Shown here piece by piece: positions 40,877 to 50,417 of a stretch of DNA of 64,000 bases. Each line of letters starts with the position of its first letter. Within the stretch, counting starts at the first letter, position 1. Where the stretch lies: contig NZ_VCEI01000030.1 of NCBI RefSeq assembly GCF_005860765.1, positions 1 through 64,000 of the forward strand. The letters are read 5' to 3'. The notes under the pieces were generated by a model. The model saw only the letters and a program-made list of their open reading frames with translations. It had not been told where the DNA came from and searched no databases. The translations under genes and the position numbers were made by a program. Source of the stretch: Dyadobacter sediminis (GTDB taxonomy: Bacteria > Bacteroidota > Bacteroidia > Cytophagales > Spirosomataceae).

Positions 40877-41338
40877 TTATGGGTGTACAACCGCCCACCC
40901 CTGCTGCTGACGGATTATGATCTCGCCGTTACCGCTAGGGACAAATGATATAAAATCGAAAAGCTCATCCTTACTGATATTACGCTCCCGAAGTGTGTTT
41001 TCGCATTCCGCCAGGATAACCCCTTTTGCCTGTAAGGCCTTCACCTGGCTCTCATAAGGATTGGTTTTTTTGAAGACCGCAACTCCCCCGCCGTGAACTA
41101 CGAGCTCAGCCTTGAGCTTTCCTTTCAAACGGGGATCTTCCAGGGCATTCATTATGTTTTTTAGGGTTGCCTTAATTGTTTTATCATCGTCGCTATTCAG
41201 TTGGTAGACGACCTTATAAGACTTTTTATCGGCAGTTGCACCGTGAAACTCACTGGGGCTAAACGGTTTATTTTGCGCCCAGGCTCGGCTTGAAAGCAAC
41301 AATAAGGTGGCAAATAAAAGGCATGCGATCTTTTTCAT
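40877..41338 (-). CDS. Exported DsrE-family protein, copy 2
   Basis: A 153-residue paralogue of the protein at 19994-20455, equal in length and similar throughout (SYKVVYQLNSDDDKTIKATL; LVVHGGGVAVF; ILAECENTLRER). The signal peptide is MKKIACLLFATLLLLSSRAW. The conserved Cys in AECEN could carry a persulfide. A GTGA-N6-TCAT sequence lies 156-169 bp upstream. It begins the DsrE/binding-protein/rhodanese/TlpA set that follows the RND operon. Confidence 0.85.
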   Translation of the reverse strand: MKKIACLLFATLLLLSSRAWAQNKPFSPSEFHGATADKKSYKVVYQLNSDDDKTIKATLKNIMNALEDPRLKGKLKAELVVHGGGVAVFKKTNPYESQVKALQAKGVILAECENTLRERNISKDELFDFISFVPSGNGEIIIRQQQGWAVVHP

Positions 41339-41493
41339 TTCTTATAGTTTTAATTGATTTACTTATTAAGTATGATTATGCTGCTGCATTGGACTAGGTG
41401 CTAAGTCAGACAGCCTGTAAAGTTTTTCAAAATGCATGATCTTTCCATTGATTGGAATGATACATAATCTGATAAACAAGCCTACAAACTTTG

Positions 41494-41507
41494 GTGAGAT
41501 TTGTCAT
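41494..41507. promoter_or_regulatory. Weak CRP/FNR-type site
   Basis: GTGAGATTTGTCAT has the GTGA-N6-TCA(C) form of CRP-type sites, one base off perfect. It lies upstream of the exported DsrE gene. Two perfect sites lie at 53441 and 54358 near the Crp gene. Confidence 0.3.
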
Positions 41508-41545
41508 AAGCAGTTTGCTTCATAATGATTATTAAGTGGCCTTTC

Positions 41546-42130
41546 CTACTTTGCAAGCTGTGCGATCATATCAACAATTTTAGGACTACTGTAGTCCGCA
41601 GCACCTTCCTGTCTGTATACCATTTTGCCTTGCCTATCCAGAATAACCGTAGTAGGAACGGCTCCCTGCATAAAAACCGGCGGTATCTCGCTGGCCGGAC
41701 TTACCACCTCCAAAGCATACTGGTGCTTCTTCATGAAGCTATCTGACTTCTGGTGATTACCATCTACATCCACCATCAAAAAGACCACCTTTTCATTCTC
41801 CTTAAACTTGCTATGCAAATCATTGATCGAAGGCATTTCTGCAATGCAGGGCGGGCACCAGGTTGCCCAAAAATTGATAAATATGACTTTTCCTTTTAAC
41901 GAGGCCAGATCAATCGTCTTTCCACCACCATCTTTAAAATAAACATTTGGTAAAGGTTCTGCGGCAGCTTCATCAGGCTGCCTGTCAATTTTGGGCTGGA
42001 ACAGGCCGATTTTCATCAGGCTCTGAATTGTCCATCCTTTTACCTGTGGGCTGATCACCATAGCTGCGATAAATACCACCATCATGGCCGAGAATATGTT
42101 TGAAGGCGATAACCATTTCTTTTTCATCAT
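41546..42130 (-). CDS. Exported TlpA-like thiol-disulfide protein, copy 2
   Basis: A 194-residue membrane-anchored thioredoxin-fold protein (N-terminal segment NIFSAMMVVFIAAMVISP). The active site is NFWATWCPPC near residue 90. It would reduce or oxidise thiols in the periplasm. It stands 18 bp downstream of the RND adaptor gene on the same strand, which links the pump to thiol redox. Length and motifs are normal. Confidence 0.88.
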   Translation of the reverse strand: MMKKKWLSPSNIFSAMMVVFIAAMVISPQVKGWTIQSLMKIGLFQPKIDRQPDEAAAEPLPNVYFKDGGGKTIDLASLKGKVIFINFWATWCPPCIAEMPSINDLHSKFKENEKVVFLMVDVDGNHQKSDSFMKKHQYALEVVSPASEIPPVFMQGAVPTTVILDRQGKMVYRQEGAADYSSPKIVDMIAQLAK

Positions 42131-42148
42131 TATTTCTATTTTAAAGTG

Positions 42149-43279
42149 TTATTTAATTTTAACCTTACCGGCATTGAGCAGCTCTTCGCTGCCAATTTTG
42201 ACAATCTGGTCTTTTCGATCCAGCTCGCCAAATACCTCCTGGACCGAATCCCGTCTTGTTCCCTCACTGATGGGCACTTTTCTGACCGCCTGGTTTTCCA
42301 CACGCAATACGAATGTTCCCGACTGCGCGTGCACGATGCTGCTGGCAGGCACCCATAAAGTAGAATCTGGACGCCTTAGCTTCATCGTTACCTGGGCATA
42401 CTCCCCTCCATCCAGGGAATTATCCTTGTTTTCCACATCAAATTCAGCGGTTACCGAGCGGTTCTGCTGCTGTAAAACCTGGCTTTTCCTGGATAGAACA
42501 GACGTAAACATTTTCCCAGGCAGATTGGAAACCGTAAAGCTGGCCATGGCATTTTTTCCAACAGACTGTGCATGTTTTTCCGGAATTGCAACAGTCAGCC
42601 TTAGCTTTTTGTTCTGGGCAATAACCAGCAGCGGTGTTGTATTATTTTCCCCCACCAAGGCTCCCACTGATACATTCCTTTCCACTACTACGCCATCGAA
42701 TGGCGCAATAATTTTTAGATATTCTTCGATCTGTCCAAAGGATTGGGCACTCGATATAGCAGATTGATACGCAGCACTGTCACTTCTTAGTTTGCTTTTA
42801 GCCCTATCCAGCTCGATGGCGGCAACAGAACCGTCCTTTTGGGTAGCTTTCAAAACCCTTTCATACATCTGACGGCTCAGCTGAAAATCTTCATAGAACT
42901 TCTGCTGGTCAGACCTGGCTGACTGAAAGCGTTGTGAGACCTCCGGAGCTTCTAAGATGGCAAGTACCTGTCCTTTCTTGACTACACTGCCACGGTCAAC
43001 ATGGATGTTTTTTACAAAGCCCTTGACCTTTGCAAATAGGCTGACCTGTTCATAAGGTTTTAGCTCACCTGGCAACGCCAGCGTGTAGTCTGGCTGGTCT
43101 TTCACTGGACTGATTACCTGCACGCTCACAGGGCCTTTCACATTTGGCTTGCTTTGGCTGTCTGTTTCTGGTTTGCTATCGCAGCCATTTATACCAGCAC
43201 TTATCAGGGCTAGGCCCAGAAAGAGAACGGTTGAATTTTTATGAGTTGTCATCATGTTTGACAGCATTGTCCTATTCAT
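42149..43279 (-). CDS. RND efflux periplasmic adaptor (lipoprotein), set 1
   Basis: A 376-residue membrane-fusion protein. The N-terminus has a lipobox-like ISAGINGC, so it is probably lipid-anchored. A lipoyl-like domain (YEQVSLFAKVKGFVKNIHVD), a coiled hairpin at about 110-170 and a second half motif (APFDGVVVERNVSVGALVG) define the HlyD/AcrA family. Its start overlaps the RND stop by 4 bp. It bridges the inner-membrane pump and the TolC-type channel. Confidence 0.9.
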   Translation of the reverse strand: MNRTMLSNMMTTHKNSTVLFLGLALISAGINGCDSKPETDSQSKPNVKGPVSVQVISPVKDQPDYTLALPGELKPYEQVSLFAKVKGFVKNIHVDRGSVVKKGQVLAILEAPEVSQRFQSARSDQQKFYEDFQLSRQMYERVLKATQKDGSVAAIELDRAKSKLRSDSAAYQSAISSAQSFGQIEEYLKIIAPFDGVVVERNVSVGALVGENNTTPLLVIAQNKKLRLTVAIPEKHAQSVGKNAMASFTVSNLPGKMFTSVLSRKSQVLQQQNRSVTAEFDVENKDNSLDGGEYAQVTMKLRRPDSTLWVPASSIVHAQSGTFVLRVENQAVRKVPISEGTRRDSVQEVFGELDRKDQIVKIGSEELLNAGKVKIK

Positions 43280-46200
43280 TTAGTGATTGCAATTAATTGA
43301 GCCTCGGTGTCGTCCGGATCCAGTGATGGACTTTCTCGGCCTGTTTTACGCATCGCCCATGTAAAAAGGTGCGGCATAACCAAAAGCACAGTAAGCGTGG
43401 ACAAAAGAAGGCCACCGATTACAGCCTGTCCCAGCGGGGCGACCTGCTCGCCGCCATCTCCCATGCCCGAAGCCATCGGGACCATACCGGCAATCATAGC
43501 CAGCGTCGTCATCACGATGGGCCGCAGGCGCGAGGATGCCGCAGCAAGGCCTGCCTGCCGTGCCTGCATCCCCATGTACAACCTGTTATGCTCAGCCTGG
43601 TTGATTAGAAGCACCGCATTAGAAACAGATACACCCACCGACATGATAATACCCATGTAGGACTGTAAATTAAGTGTGCTGCCAAATAACAAAAGCATCA
43701 GGATACTTCCACCGATCACAGCTGGCACGACAGCAAGTATCATCGCAGATATTTTAAAGGACTGATAATAAGCTGTCAGCATCAAAAAGATCACCACAAT
43801 TGCAACCACCAAACCGGTCTGGAGTCCCGACATGGTCTCATCCAGCAGCTGCATGAGCCCTTCGCTTGAAACAATTACCCCGCGTGGTGCATCACCCGCA
43901 TCCGCCAGAACTTGTTTGACTGCGCCGGAAGCGCTACCCAGATCTTTTTGGTAGGTATTGGCTAGTATAGTAACATACCGGTTTGATCCCTGCCGGTTTA
44001 CCTGTCCTGCTTGCTTAACCATTTCCAGGCTGGCCACGTCTTCGAGTACCGGTCGCGGCTCGCCCGATTTGAGAGGAATAGAGCGAAGTTTGTCCAGCGA
44101 GCCCATATCAGATTCCGGTATCTGCACCTGCACCTGAAATACTAGACCTGACTTAGGATCAACCCACAGGTTTTTATTGGTAAAACGGGTTGATGATGTG
44201 GCAATAGCCAGCGCCCGTGAGACGTCTTCCATAGTCAGACCAAATTGGGCTGCAAGCTGCCTGTCTACATTGATCTTTACACTCGGATAATTGACCGGCT
44301 CGGCAATACGAACATCTCTTAAAAAAGGGATTTTATCCATTTCCCCTTTCAACTTCAACGCATACTGATTAGCAGCTTTTAGCTGCCCTGCTGCAACTTT
44401 GATCTGTATGGGAGTCATGGCCCCCTGGCTCATAATCTTTTCAACAAGCTCCATAGGCTCAAAGTTGATTTTCAGCTCAGGCAGCTCTTTTTTTACTTGT
44501 GACCTGATCCTTTCCTTGAGTGCTGAAATGGACTCTTTAAAAATCGTCTGATCAATCGAAATCTGCAAAACCGCTTCATGCGAACCACTGGTGAACAGAA
44601 AGATGGGATTAATAGCGGTAGCCGATGGCTGAAGGCCTACAAAGGCAGAGCTGATTTTAATCGAATTTTCAGGCAGTGCCTGCTGGATGATACCCGTCAC
44701 TTTTTTTAGGTATGCTTCTGTATTTTCAAGCCTGTTGCCCTCGGGGGCGACAATCCGTAGCTGTATATCACCGCTGTTGCTAGCTGGTAAAATATCAGTT
44801 CCGACTGCCAGAAAAGATGCCGCCACCATAACACCTACTGCAAGCGCATAGACCGTCAAAACAGCTACGGGCCTGCCTTGCAAACGGCGGGTGAGCAATA
44901 AATATTGGGACTTAAAAGCGTCAAACCATGTCCGCTTTGCGCCTTTAACCCTGTGATGGGCTTTTAGCTTTTCTGGTTTCATTAGCCAGTTTGCCATGAT
45001 GGGAACAAATGTCTGGGAAGCCAGAAAAGAGGCGATCATAGCAAAAGCCACAGCCAAAGAGAGCGGCATAAACATATCTTTTGGAATGCCACTCATCATA
45101 AATGAAGGGATCAGTACCGCTAGTATACAGAGCAGAATTAAAAGCTTAGGGACCGAAATTTCAAGCAGTGCATCCAGGATAGCCCTTTTTTTGGGTTTAT
45201 CCATTTCAAAATGCTGATGGATATTTTCAATGGTTACCGTAGCTTCATCTACCAGGATCCCAATGGCAAGCGCAAGACCGCTCAAAGTCATCACATTGAT
45301 GGTTTGACCGAGCATGTATAGCATAATCACAGCGGAAAGGATCGCGATGGGTATGGTCATTACCACAATCAATGATCCACGCGAATCTCCCAGAAAAAGA
45401 AATACCATCAGCCCTGTTAGCAGCGCCCCTAAAATGCCTTCGTGGATCAGGTTTTCAAGTGAACGCTCGATATAACCCGACTGGTCGAAAACATACCGTA
45501 TATCTACATCTTCCGGCAAGGCTGCTTTCAGCATGGGTATGGCAGCTTTCAGGTTTTCAACCACTTTGAGCGTAGACGCATCTGATTTTTTGATCACAGG
45601 CAAATACACAGACCGTTTGCCGTTGATGATCGCATAGCCGGTGGTGATATCGGCCGCATCTTCTACACTGGCAATATCTTTGACATATACATTGGTCCCT
45701 GAACCCTTCCGGATTGGAATATCTAAAAATTCCTGTGGATCATTGGCAATCGAGTTAAGCGGGCTCATCAAATTTTGGTTGCCGATCCGGATGTTTCCAG
45801 CAGGGGCCGGAAAATTATTCTTGGCTATTGCAGTAGTGACTTCTTCCGCTGAAAGCCCGTAGGACTGCATCAGATCGGAATTAACCTTGACAACCATCGT
45901 ACGGATATTACCACCGAAAGGTGCAGGGGCCGTCACACCAGGGATGGACACAAACATCGGCCTGATCTTGGTCAGGGCCATATTTTGAAGCTCAGTGATT
46001 GATCTTTGAGGGCTTTCGAACACCAGCTGCCCGATCGGGATCGAGCTGCCATCAAAGCGCACGACCTGAGGCGGCACTGCTCCAGGTGGCAGAAAGCCCA
46101 TAGCCCTGGAAACCTGGGTTGAAACCTCGCCAGAAGCCTGCGCCATATCGGTACCAGGGTAAAATGTCAATTTCATCAGCGTAAAACCCTGGATACTTTT

Positions 46201-46446
46201 AAAGTCAATATCCTTGACACCGCTTACAAATATGAGCACTTTCTGAAACTCGTTGGCCATAAAACCATCCATATAGGCTGGTGATAGCCCACCATAGGGC
46301 ATAGCAATATAGATGACCGGAAGTTCGACCCTAGGGAATATATCCACATTGATCTTGCGGATCGCCGTGAAAGAAAAGTAAGCTATACCAATAACAGCTA
46401 CCATTATCGATAAAGGTCTTCGCAAAGCAAGCCTTATAATATTCAT
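43276..46446 (-). CDS. RND efflux permease, set 1
   Basis: A 1056-residue inner-membrane pump with the two-fold AcrB-type layout and about twelve membrane segments. Motifs: INVDIFPRVELPVIYI near 32, GTDMAQASGEVSTQVSRAM, and the TM4 segment LAIGILVDEATVTIENI near 400. In AcrB this segment reads LVDDA; here the second Asp is Glu. The partner Lys of TM10 is absent (GVSVSNAVLLIN). CzcA metal-pump motifs are not seen. It lies 7 bp after the TolC gene and overlaps the adaptor. The substrate is unknown. Confidence 0.9.
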   Translation of the reverse strand: MNIIRLALRRPLSIMVAVIGIAYFSFTAIRKINVDIFPRVELPVIYIAMPYGGLSPAYMDGFMANEFQKVLIFVSGVKDIDFKSIQGFTLMKLTFYPGTDMAQASGEVSTQVSRAMGFLPPGAVPPQVVRFDGSSIPIGQLVFESPQRSITELQNMALTKIRPMFVSIPGVTAPAPFGGNIRTMVVKVNSDLMQSYGLSAEEVTTAIAKNNFPAPAGNIRIGNQNLMSPLNSIANDPQEFLDIPIRKGSGTNVYVKDIASVEDAADITTGYAIINGKRSVYLPVIKKSDASTLKVVENLKAAIPMLKAALPEDVDIRYVFDQSGYIERSLENLIHEGILGALLTGLMVFLFLGDSRGSLIVVMTIPIAILSAVIMLYMLGQTINVMTLSGLALAIGILVDEATVTIENIHQHFEMDKPKKRAILDALLEISVPKLLILLCILAVLIPSFMMSGIPKDMFMPLSLAVAFAMIASFLASQTFVPIMANWLMKPEKLKAHHRVKGAKRTWFDAFKSQYLLLTRRLQGRPVAVLTVYALAVGVMVAASFLAVGTDILPASNSGDIQLRIVAPEGNRLENTEAYLKKVTGIIQQALPENSIKISSAFVGLQPSATAINPIFLFTSGSHEAVLQISIDQTIFKESISALKERIRSQVKKELPELKINFEPMELVEKIMSQGAMTPIQIKVAAGQLKAANQYALKLKGEMDKIPFLRDVRIAEPVNYPSVKINVDRQLAAQFGLTMEDVSRALAIATSSTRFTNKNLWVDPKSGLVFQVQVQIPESDMGSLDKLRSIPLKSGEPRPVLEDVASLEMVKQAGQVNRQGSNRYVTILANTYQKDLGSASGAVKQVLADAGDAPRGVIVSSEGLMQLLDETMSGLQTGLVVAIVVIFLMLTAYYQSFKISAMILAVVPAVIGGSILMLLLFGSTLNLQSYMGIIMSVGVSVSNAVLLINQAEHNRLYMGMQARQAGLAAASSRLRPIVMTTLAMIAGMVPMASGMGDGGEQVAPLGQAVIGGLLLSTLTVLLVMPHLFTWAMRKTGRESPSLDPDDTEAQLIAITK

Positions 46447-46452
46447 CGTATT

Positions 46453-47832
46453 CTATTTAAATTGGTTTTGCAGATAGGAAAAATCGCCCGATGCCTCCGA
46501 GCGGACCAGAACGTGCTCCCATAGTTGACTATGGGCATCGATATTGGTTTTCTCTGCTTGCTGTAAGATCAACTGGATCTGCAATAGTTCTGTCAAACTG
46601 ATCAGCCCATTCTCATATCTTGATAAATAAAGCTCGTAAGCCAGCCTGGCGTTTTTAACCGCTGCATTTATGCTGCTGATTTGTCTTAGTTGGCCTTCGA
46701 TACGTTTTGAGGCAGAAATATGCCGAATGTCCAGATCGAGTTTTTGAACATCGTAATTTGCCTGGCGTGACCTAACTCTTGACAATATACGTTTCTTCTC
46801 AAGACTACTGTTTGAAGCGTTGGTTATGTTCCAAGTAACAGCCAGACCCAACAAGTAGTTGGTGGACCCGTTTGCATAGCCATCGAAAACCCCATTTTCA
46901 ACTAAGCCATCCTGACTAATACCGCTGCCCCTCAGGGCAAGCCCTCCAAGTGCTGAAAACGAGGGTAGCGCCTGGCGGCCGGCGAGCTCAGCCTGAGTTT
47001 GACCATACCTTACAGCATCATCAAGTACTTGCAGGTATGGGTGGGGATTCTCTATCATGCCGCCTTGCATTACAGGTGCCGGGGCCAGGTAAGGCTGATA
47101 ATATAGCGCCTGGGCTGTATCAACCTCAGGTGCGAGTTCAGTCAGCGCTTGCAGGTCTGAGCTTAATTGTGCGTGCCATGACTCCTGCTCTGCATCCGTC
47201 TGCAAATACGCAGACAGGGCAAGTGAACTGTCTGCTCCCGGCTTTAAGCCTGCCACAGCCAGACTTGCTGATAACTCAAAGATTTGTTTTGTACGTGCTT
47301 CATTTTGAAGTGCCCATTGCAAATTAACTTTACTGTTTAACAGCTTCAAAAATAATTGCGTAGACCTGGTTTTTAGTCTGAGCTGCTCGGCACTGAGCTC
47401 ATTTGTCGCCTGATCAATACCTTGATCAGCAGCTTTGATGGCCAGATTTTTGCGGCCAAATTCAAAGAATCTCCAATCTGCTACAACGGAACCGAAAGTA
47501 TTGAATGCTGCTGTCGGCTGGCCTGGTTGCCCTGCTGCCCGGCCGTTAATATTAATCACGCCAGGAAGCGGAAAGAACGCGCCGCTACTGCTGGCGTAGG
47601 TCCCCATCGAATTTTGAAGCTGCAATTGCACATTGGGCATATAGGCATTATTCCGGGTGAGCCTTCTGGCCAATCTGGATTCATCCAGTTGCGCCTGTTT
47701 CGAGGCTAGTGACGGATAATTAGAAAGGGTCATTTCCCAGATTTGGGTAAGTCCCAAACTGGATTGTGCATGCAAAGATGAGCCGACTAGCATGATCAAA
47801 ATGCTTGTCAGACAAAGCTTAAGCCTTATCAT
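46453..47832 (-). CDS. TolC-family outer membrane channel, set 1
   Basis: A 459-residue outer-membrane factor with signal peptide (MIRLKLCLTSILIMLVGSSL, then HAQS). Two repeated long-helix regions, with YGQTQAELAGRQALPSFSAL and NYLLGLAVTWNI, are typical of the OEP family. The channel completes the tripartite pump with the next two genes. It is 6 bp upstream of the permease gene. A small membrane-protein gene lies 87 bp before it. Confidence 0.9.
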   Translation of the reverse strand: MIRLKLCLTSILIMLVGSSLHAQSSLGLTQIWEMTLSNYPSLASKQAQLDESRLARRLTRNNAYMPNVQLQLQNSMGTYASSSGAFFPLPGVININGRAAGQPGQPTAAFNTFGSVVADWRFFEFGRKNLAIKAADQGIDQATNELSAEQLRLKTRSTQLFLKLLNSKVNLQWALQNEARTKQIFELSASLAVAGLKPGADSSLALSAYLQTDAEQESWHAQLSSDLQALTELAPEVDTAQALYYQPYLAPAPVMQGGMIENPHPYLQVLDDAVRYGQTQAELAGRQALPSFSALGGLALRGSGISQDGLVENGVFDGYANGSTNYLLGLAVTWNITNASNSSLEKKRILSRVRSRQANYDVQKLDLDIRHISASKRIEGQLRQISSINAAVKNARLAYELYLSRYENGLISLTELLQIQLILQQAEKTNIDAHSQLWEHVLVRSEASGDFSYLQNQFK

Positions 47833-47919
47833 ATTAAATCTGTTAGTTTTAAAACTGCGACATCAACAAGAGTTAAAATCCTGCTAGTGCCAATAAAAAG
47901 TTAGATTTATTATGTAGGC

Positions 47920-48399
47920 TCAAATGAGAAGATATCTGTTTTTGATGTAGATGGGACTGCCACTGTCGGCAGGTAAAACTTTAAAAAGATGCGCTAAAGG
48001 GCTATGCACATCGCCAGAAAATCTAGTGAAAATCAGCAAAAACGGTAGATACGTCAGTATAAAGAACTCAACCACCGGCAAGGTGGCCGTATCTGATGTA
48101 GCATGAAGATCCTGATCAGCATAGGCCGAGTTATTAAGCACTCCACAAGCCTCATGCTGGGTCACCTTAGTAGCAGCAGGTAAACCCTTATCAATTCTCT
48201 GTGTGGTATTCGCTTGGCGTGAGTGATCTAGAAGCGCATCACTTAAAGATTTTTTAATTTGACAGTTGGACAACAAAAATAAAATAAAAAACAAGAAGAC
48301 TACCGCCCTGACAGGCTTGCATCCTTGAACTTGATGTTTTATATCGTATTGTTTCACTATGAAAATTAAATATTGCAAGGTAAAGTAGTATCCGATCAC
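47920..48399 (-). CDS. Small hypothetical membrane protein upstream of pump set 1
   Basis: A 159-residue frame with two hydrophobic segments: AVVFLFFILFLLSNC (near 33-47) and LPVVEFFILTYLPFLLIF (near 108-125). Between them lies a polar stretch with few conserved residues. The start may be further in. It stands directly before the TolC gene, and small proteins of this kind often precede RND operons in Bacteroidota. I do not recognise a family. Confidence 0.5.
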   Translation of the reverse strand: MIGYYFTLQYLIFIVKQYDIKHQVQGCKPVRAVVFLFFILFLLSNCQIKKSLSDALLDHSRQANTTQRIDKGLPAATKVTQHEACGVLNNSAYADQDLHATSDTATLPVVEFFILTYLPFLLIFTRFSGDVHSPLAHLFKVLPADSGSPIYIKNRYLLI

Positions 48400-48512
48400 G
48401 CCTCCCGACCGCTTGCTGTAATACTACTAACGCAAACGATCGGGTTTTTAGTGAGCCAAATGACATTTATTTTAAAAAAAGCTATTGGCAGATTAACCTA
48501 TTCAATAGAAGG

Positions 48513-49868
48513 CTACTGATCAAACTCTTTGATGTGTTTCCCAATGTCATATACCGGTTTGCCCTCGCCAATTAGCGAAGCAATCAGTGAGCTGCCAATA
48601 GCGCTCCGGTATCCACCCGCGCAGTGTACTGCAATCGACTTATCAAGCGGGATTTCATCAATCCTGCTTTTCAAATCGGCCAGCGGAATCGAAATACTAC
48701 TGCTGAAAATCGGATTCTCAGACACTTCCGAGCTGTTTCTTACGTCAACAATAGTGTATTTGTCCTGATGAGCCCTAAAATCTTTCAGGTCCAAAAGCTG
48801 AATAGTTTGCTGCCCACTATTTAATACAAAAGCTTCCTTGATCTTGGCTTCATATCCGATGGATGCTGTGCGCTTGATAAGCTCTTTCAAAGTTTGTATA
48901 TCCTGGGCAGCAAGATAAAACTGCTCCGAAGGATCAATCATGCTTCCCAGCCACGTTTCAAACTTGGTTCCATCCATAATATTAATGGATCTGGCCAGAT
49001 GCCCGTTTTTAAAATCCTGTTGGTCGCGGCTATCTACAACCCATAGATCAGGATCTAATTGCTCAGCCTTACTTTGCCCTAATGATGAAGCCAGCTTTAC
49101 TTTACCAACACTTTCACCAAATGCTGGTGCGCCTTTTTTGTTAAGATCGACATCAAAAGGAAAATAGCCTGGAATAAAGGGCTGATCAGACGTTAATTGT
49201 TGTACAAATGCTTCCTGACTCATGGGCTGTAAAGACCAATTCTCTCTCTTTTGCTCTCCCATACTGCTGCTGGAAGCATCACTCAGCGCTTTTCCGCATA
49301 AAGTGCCCGCTCCATGCGCCGGGTAAAGGATAACATCATCAGGTAATGGAAGTAGTTTATTGCGAAGTGAATCATACATTTTAGCTGCCAGTCTGTTGCG
49401 CTGCGCGTCCATGTCTTTGCCAGTTCCTCTCAAATCCGGACGGCCACAATCGCCAATGAATAGCGTATCCCCACTGAACAAATACTTAGGTTTACCATCA
49501 TGCTCTAAAAGAACAGATATGCTGTCATCCGAATGGCCTGGTGTGTTAATAGCTTTCAATACGATTTTGCCAAAGGCTAATGTGTCTCCTTCGTCAAAAG
49601 GCGTCAGAGTATAAGCAGCATCAATTTTTCGGCTCGCATAAATGGCAGCTCCAGTGGTCTGGGCGATTTCCAGATGGCTGCTGACAAAGTCGGCATGTGA
49701 ATGCGTTTCTATAACAGCGATAATCTGGACTTGATGCTCTTTTGCAAACGCATAATACGGCTCTGGATTCCGGGCCGGATCGATTAATACCATTTTTGAT
49801 TCGCATTCACTCAGGATGGCATAACTGTAATGTGCCAAGAATTTATCTTCGAACTGTTGGATTTTCAT
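48513..49868 (-). CDS. CstB-like persulfide dioxygenase-rhodanese fusion, copy 1
   Basis: A 451-residue protein. The metallo-beta-lactamase domain (residues 1-250) has the iron-site motif ETHSHADFVSSH near 54 and FSGDTLFIGDCGRPDL. Two rhodanese domains follow. The first (near 260-350) has no catalytic Cys (FYLAAQD). The second has VHCAGGYRS near 415. This layout, dioxygenase then dead then live rhodanese, is that of CstB, which oxidises persulfides and makes thiosulfate. The set suggests cytoplasmic sulfane detoxification. A paralogue lies at 51945. Confidence 0.85.
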   Translation of the reverse strand: MKIQQFEDKFLAHYSYAILSECESKMVLIDPARNPEPYYAFAKEHQVQIIAVIETHSHADFVSSHLEIAQTTGAAIYASRKIDAAYTLTPFDEGDTLAFGKIVLKAINTPGHSDDSISVLLEHDGKPKYLFSGDTLFIGDCGRPDLRGTGKDMDAQRNRLAAKMYDSLRNKLLPLPDDVILYPAHGAGTLCGKALSDASSSSMGEQKRENWSLQPMSQEAFVQQLTSDQPFIPGYFPFDVDLNKKGAPAFGESVGKVKLASSLGQSKAEQLDPDLWVVDSRDQQDFKNGHLARSINIMDGTKFETWLGSMIDPSEQFYLAAQDIQTLKELIKRTASIGYEAKIKEAFVLNSGQQTIQLLDLKDFRAHQDKYTIVDVRNSSEVSENPIFSSSISIPLADLKSRIDEIPLDKSIAVHCAGGYRSAIGSSLIASLIGEGKPVYDIGKHIKEFDQ

Positions 49869-49901
49869 AACAAATGTTTTTAATTCAACTCTAAACTGTA
49901 A

Positions 49902-50411
49902 CTAATGAGGTAATTGATCCCTAAACCTGCCATATACCCAGGTTCCTGCCACTGCGCTAATTAGCGTGACGATTACAACAGTTGCCCCCATACCAATCTG
50001 TGCAAACAAAGGCCCTGGACAAGCGCCAGTCAGACCCCAGCCCAACCCAAATAATAGGCCTCCATAAATTTGTCCTTTATTGAACTTCTTATCAGTGAAG
50101 GTGATAGCTTCCCCTGAAATGGTTTTGATCCGGTACCGTTTGATAAGCCACACTGAAATCATTCCGACCAGTACGGCGCTTCCAATAATGCCGTACATAT
50201 GAAACGATTGCAGCCTGAACATTTCCTGGATCCTAAACCAGCTGATCACTTCTGCTTTCACAAATAGTACGCCAAAAAGTAATCCAACCACAAGGTATTT
50301 TAAGTTGTAATACCATTTATGTTGTTTTTGACTCTCATTGATGCATATTGAATCAGTTGCCCGGATGTCATGCTCGCTTTGTGCCGTCTGCTCTACTGAT
50401 GAATTGGCCAT
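49902..50411 (-). CDS. YeeE/YedE-type transporter half (DUF6691)
   Basis: A 169-residue membrane protein with about four helices. The hallmark GLLFGLGWGLTGACPGPLFA carries the conserved Cys of the YeeE family, which imports thiosulfate or persulfide sulfur. It is half-length and needs the partner at 51043. The N-terminal 25 residues are a cytoplasmic tail. It lies 33 bp upstream of CstB copy 1. Confidence 0.85.
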   Translation of the reverse strand: MANSSVEQTAQSEHDIRATDSICINESQKQHKWYYNLKYLVVGLLFGVLFVKAEVISWFRIQEMFRLQSFHMYGIIGSAVLVGMISVWLIKRYRIKTISGEAITFTDKKFNKGQIYGGLLFGLGWGLTGACPGPLFAQIGMGATVVIVTLISAVAGTWVYGRFRDQLPH

Positions 50412-50417
50412 ACTCTT

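Noticed and set aside
42084..42767. Plus-strand frame opposite the set-1 adaptor
   Set aside because: It is antisense to a coupled efflux operon with no motif and Ser/Thr-rich shadow composition.
43276..46446. CzcA/CusA-type heavy-metal pump
   Set aside because: The TM4 and TM10 segments lack the metal-pump signatures, and the sequence is closer to the HAE1 drug type. The substrate is left open.
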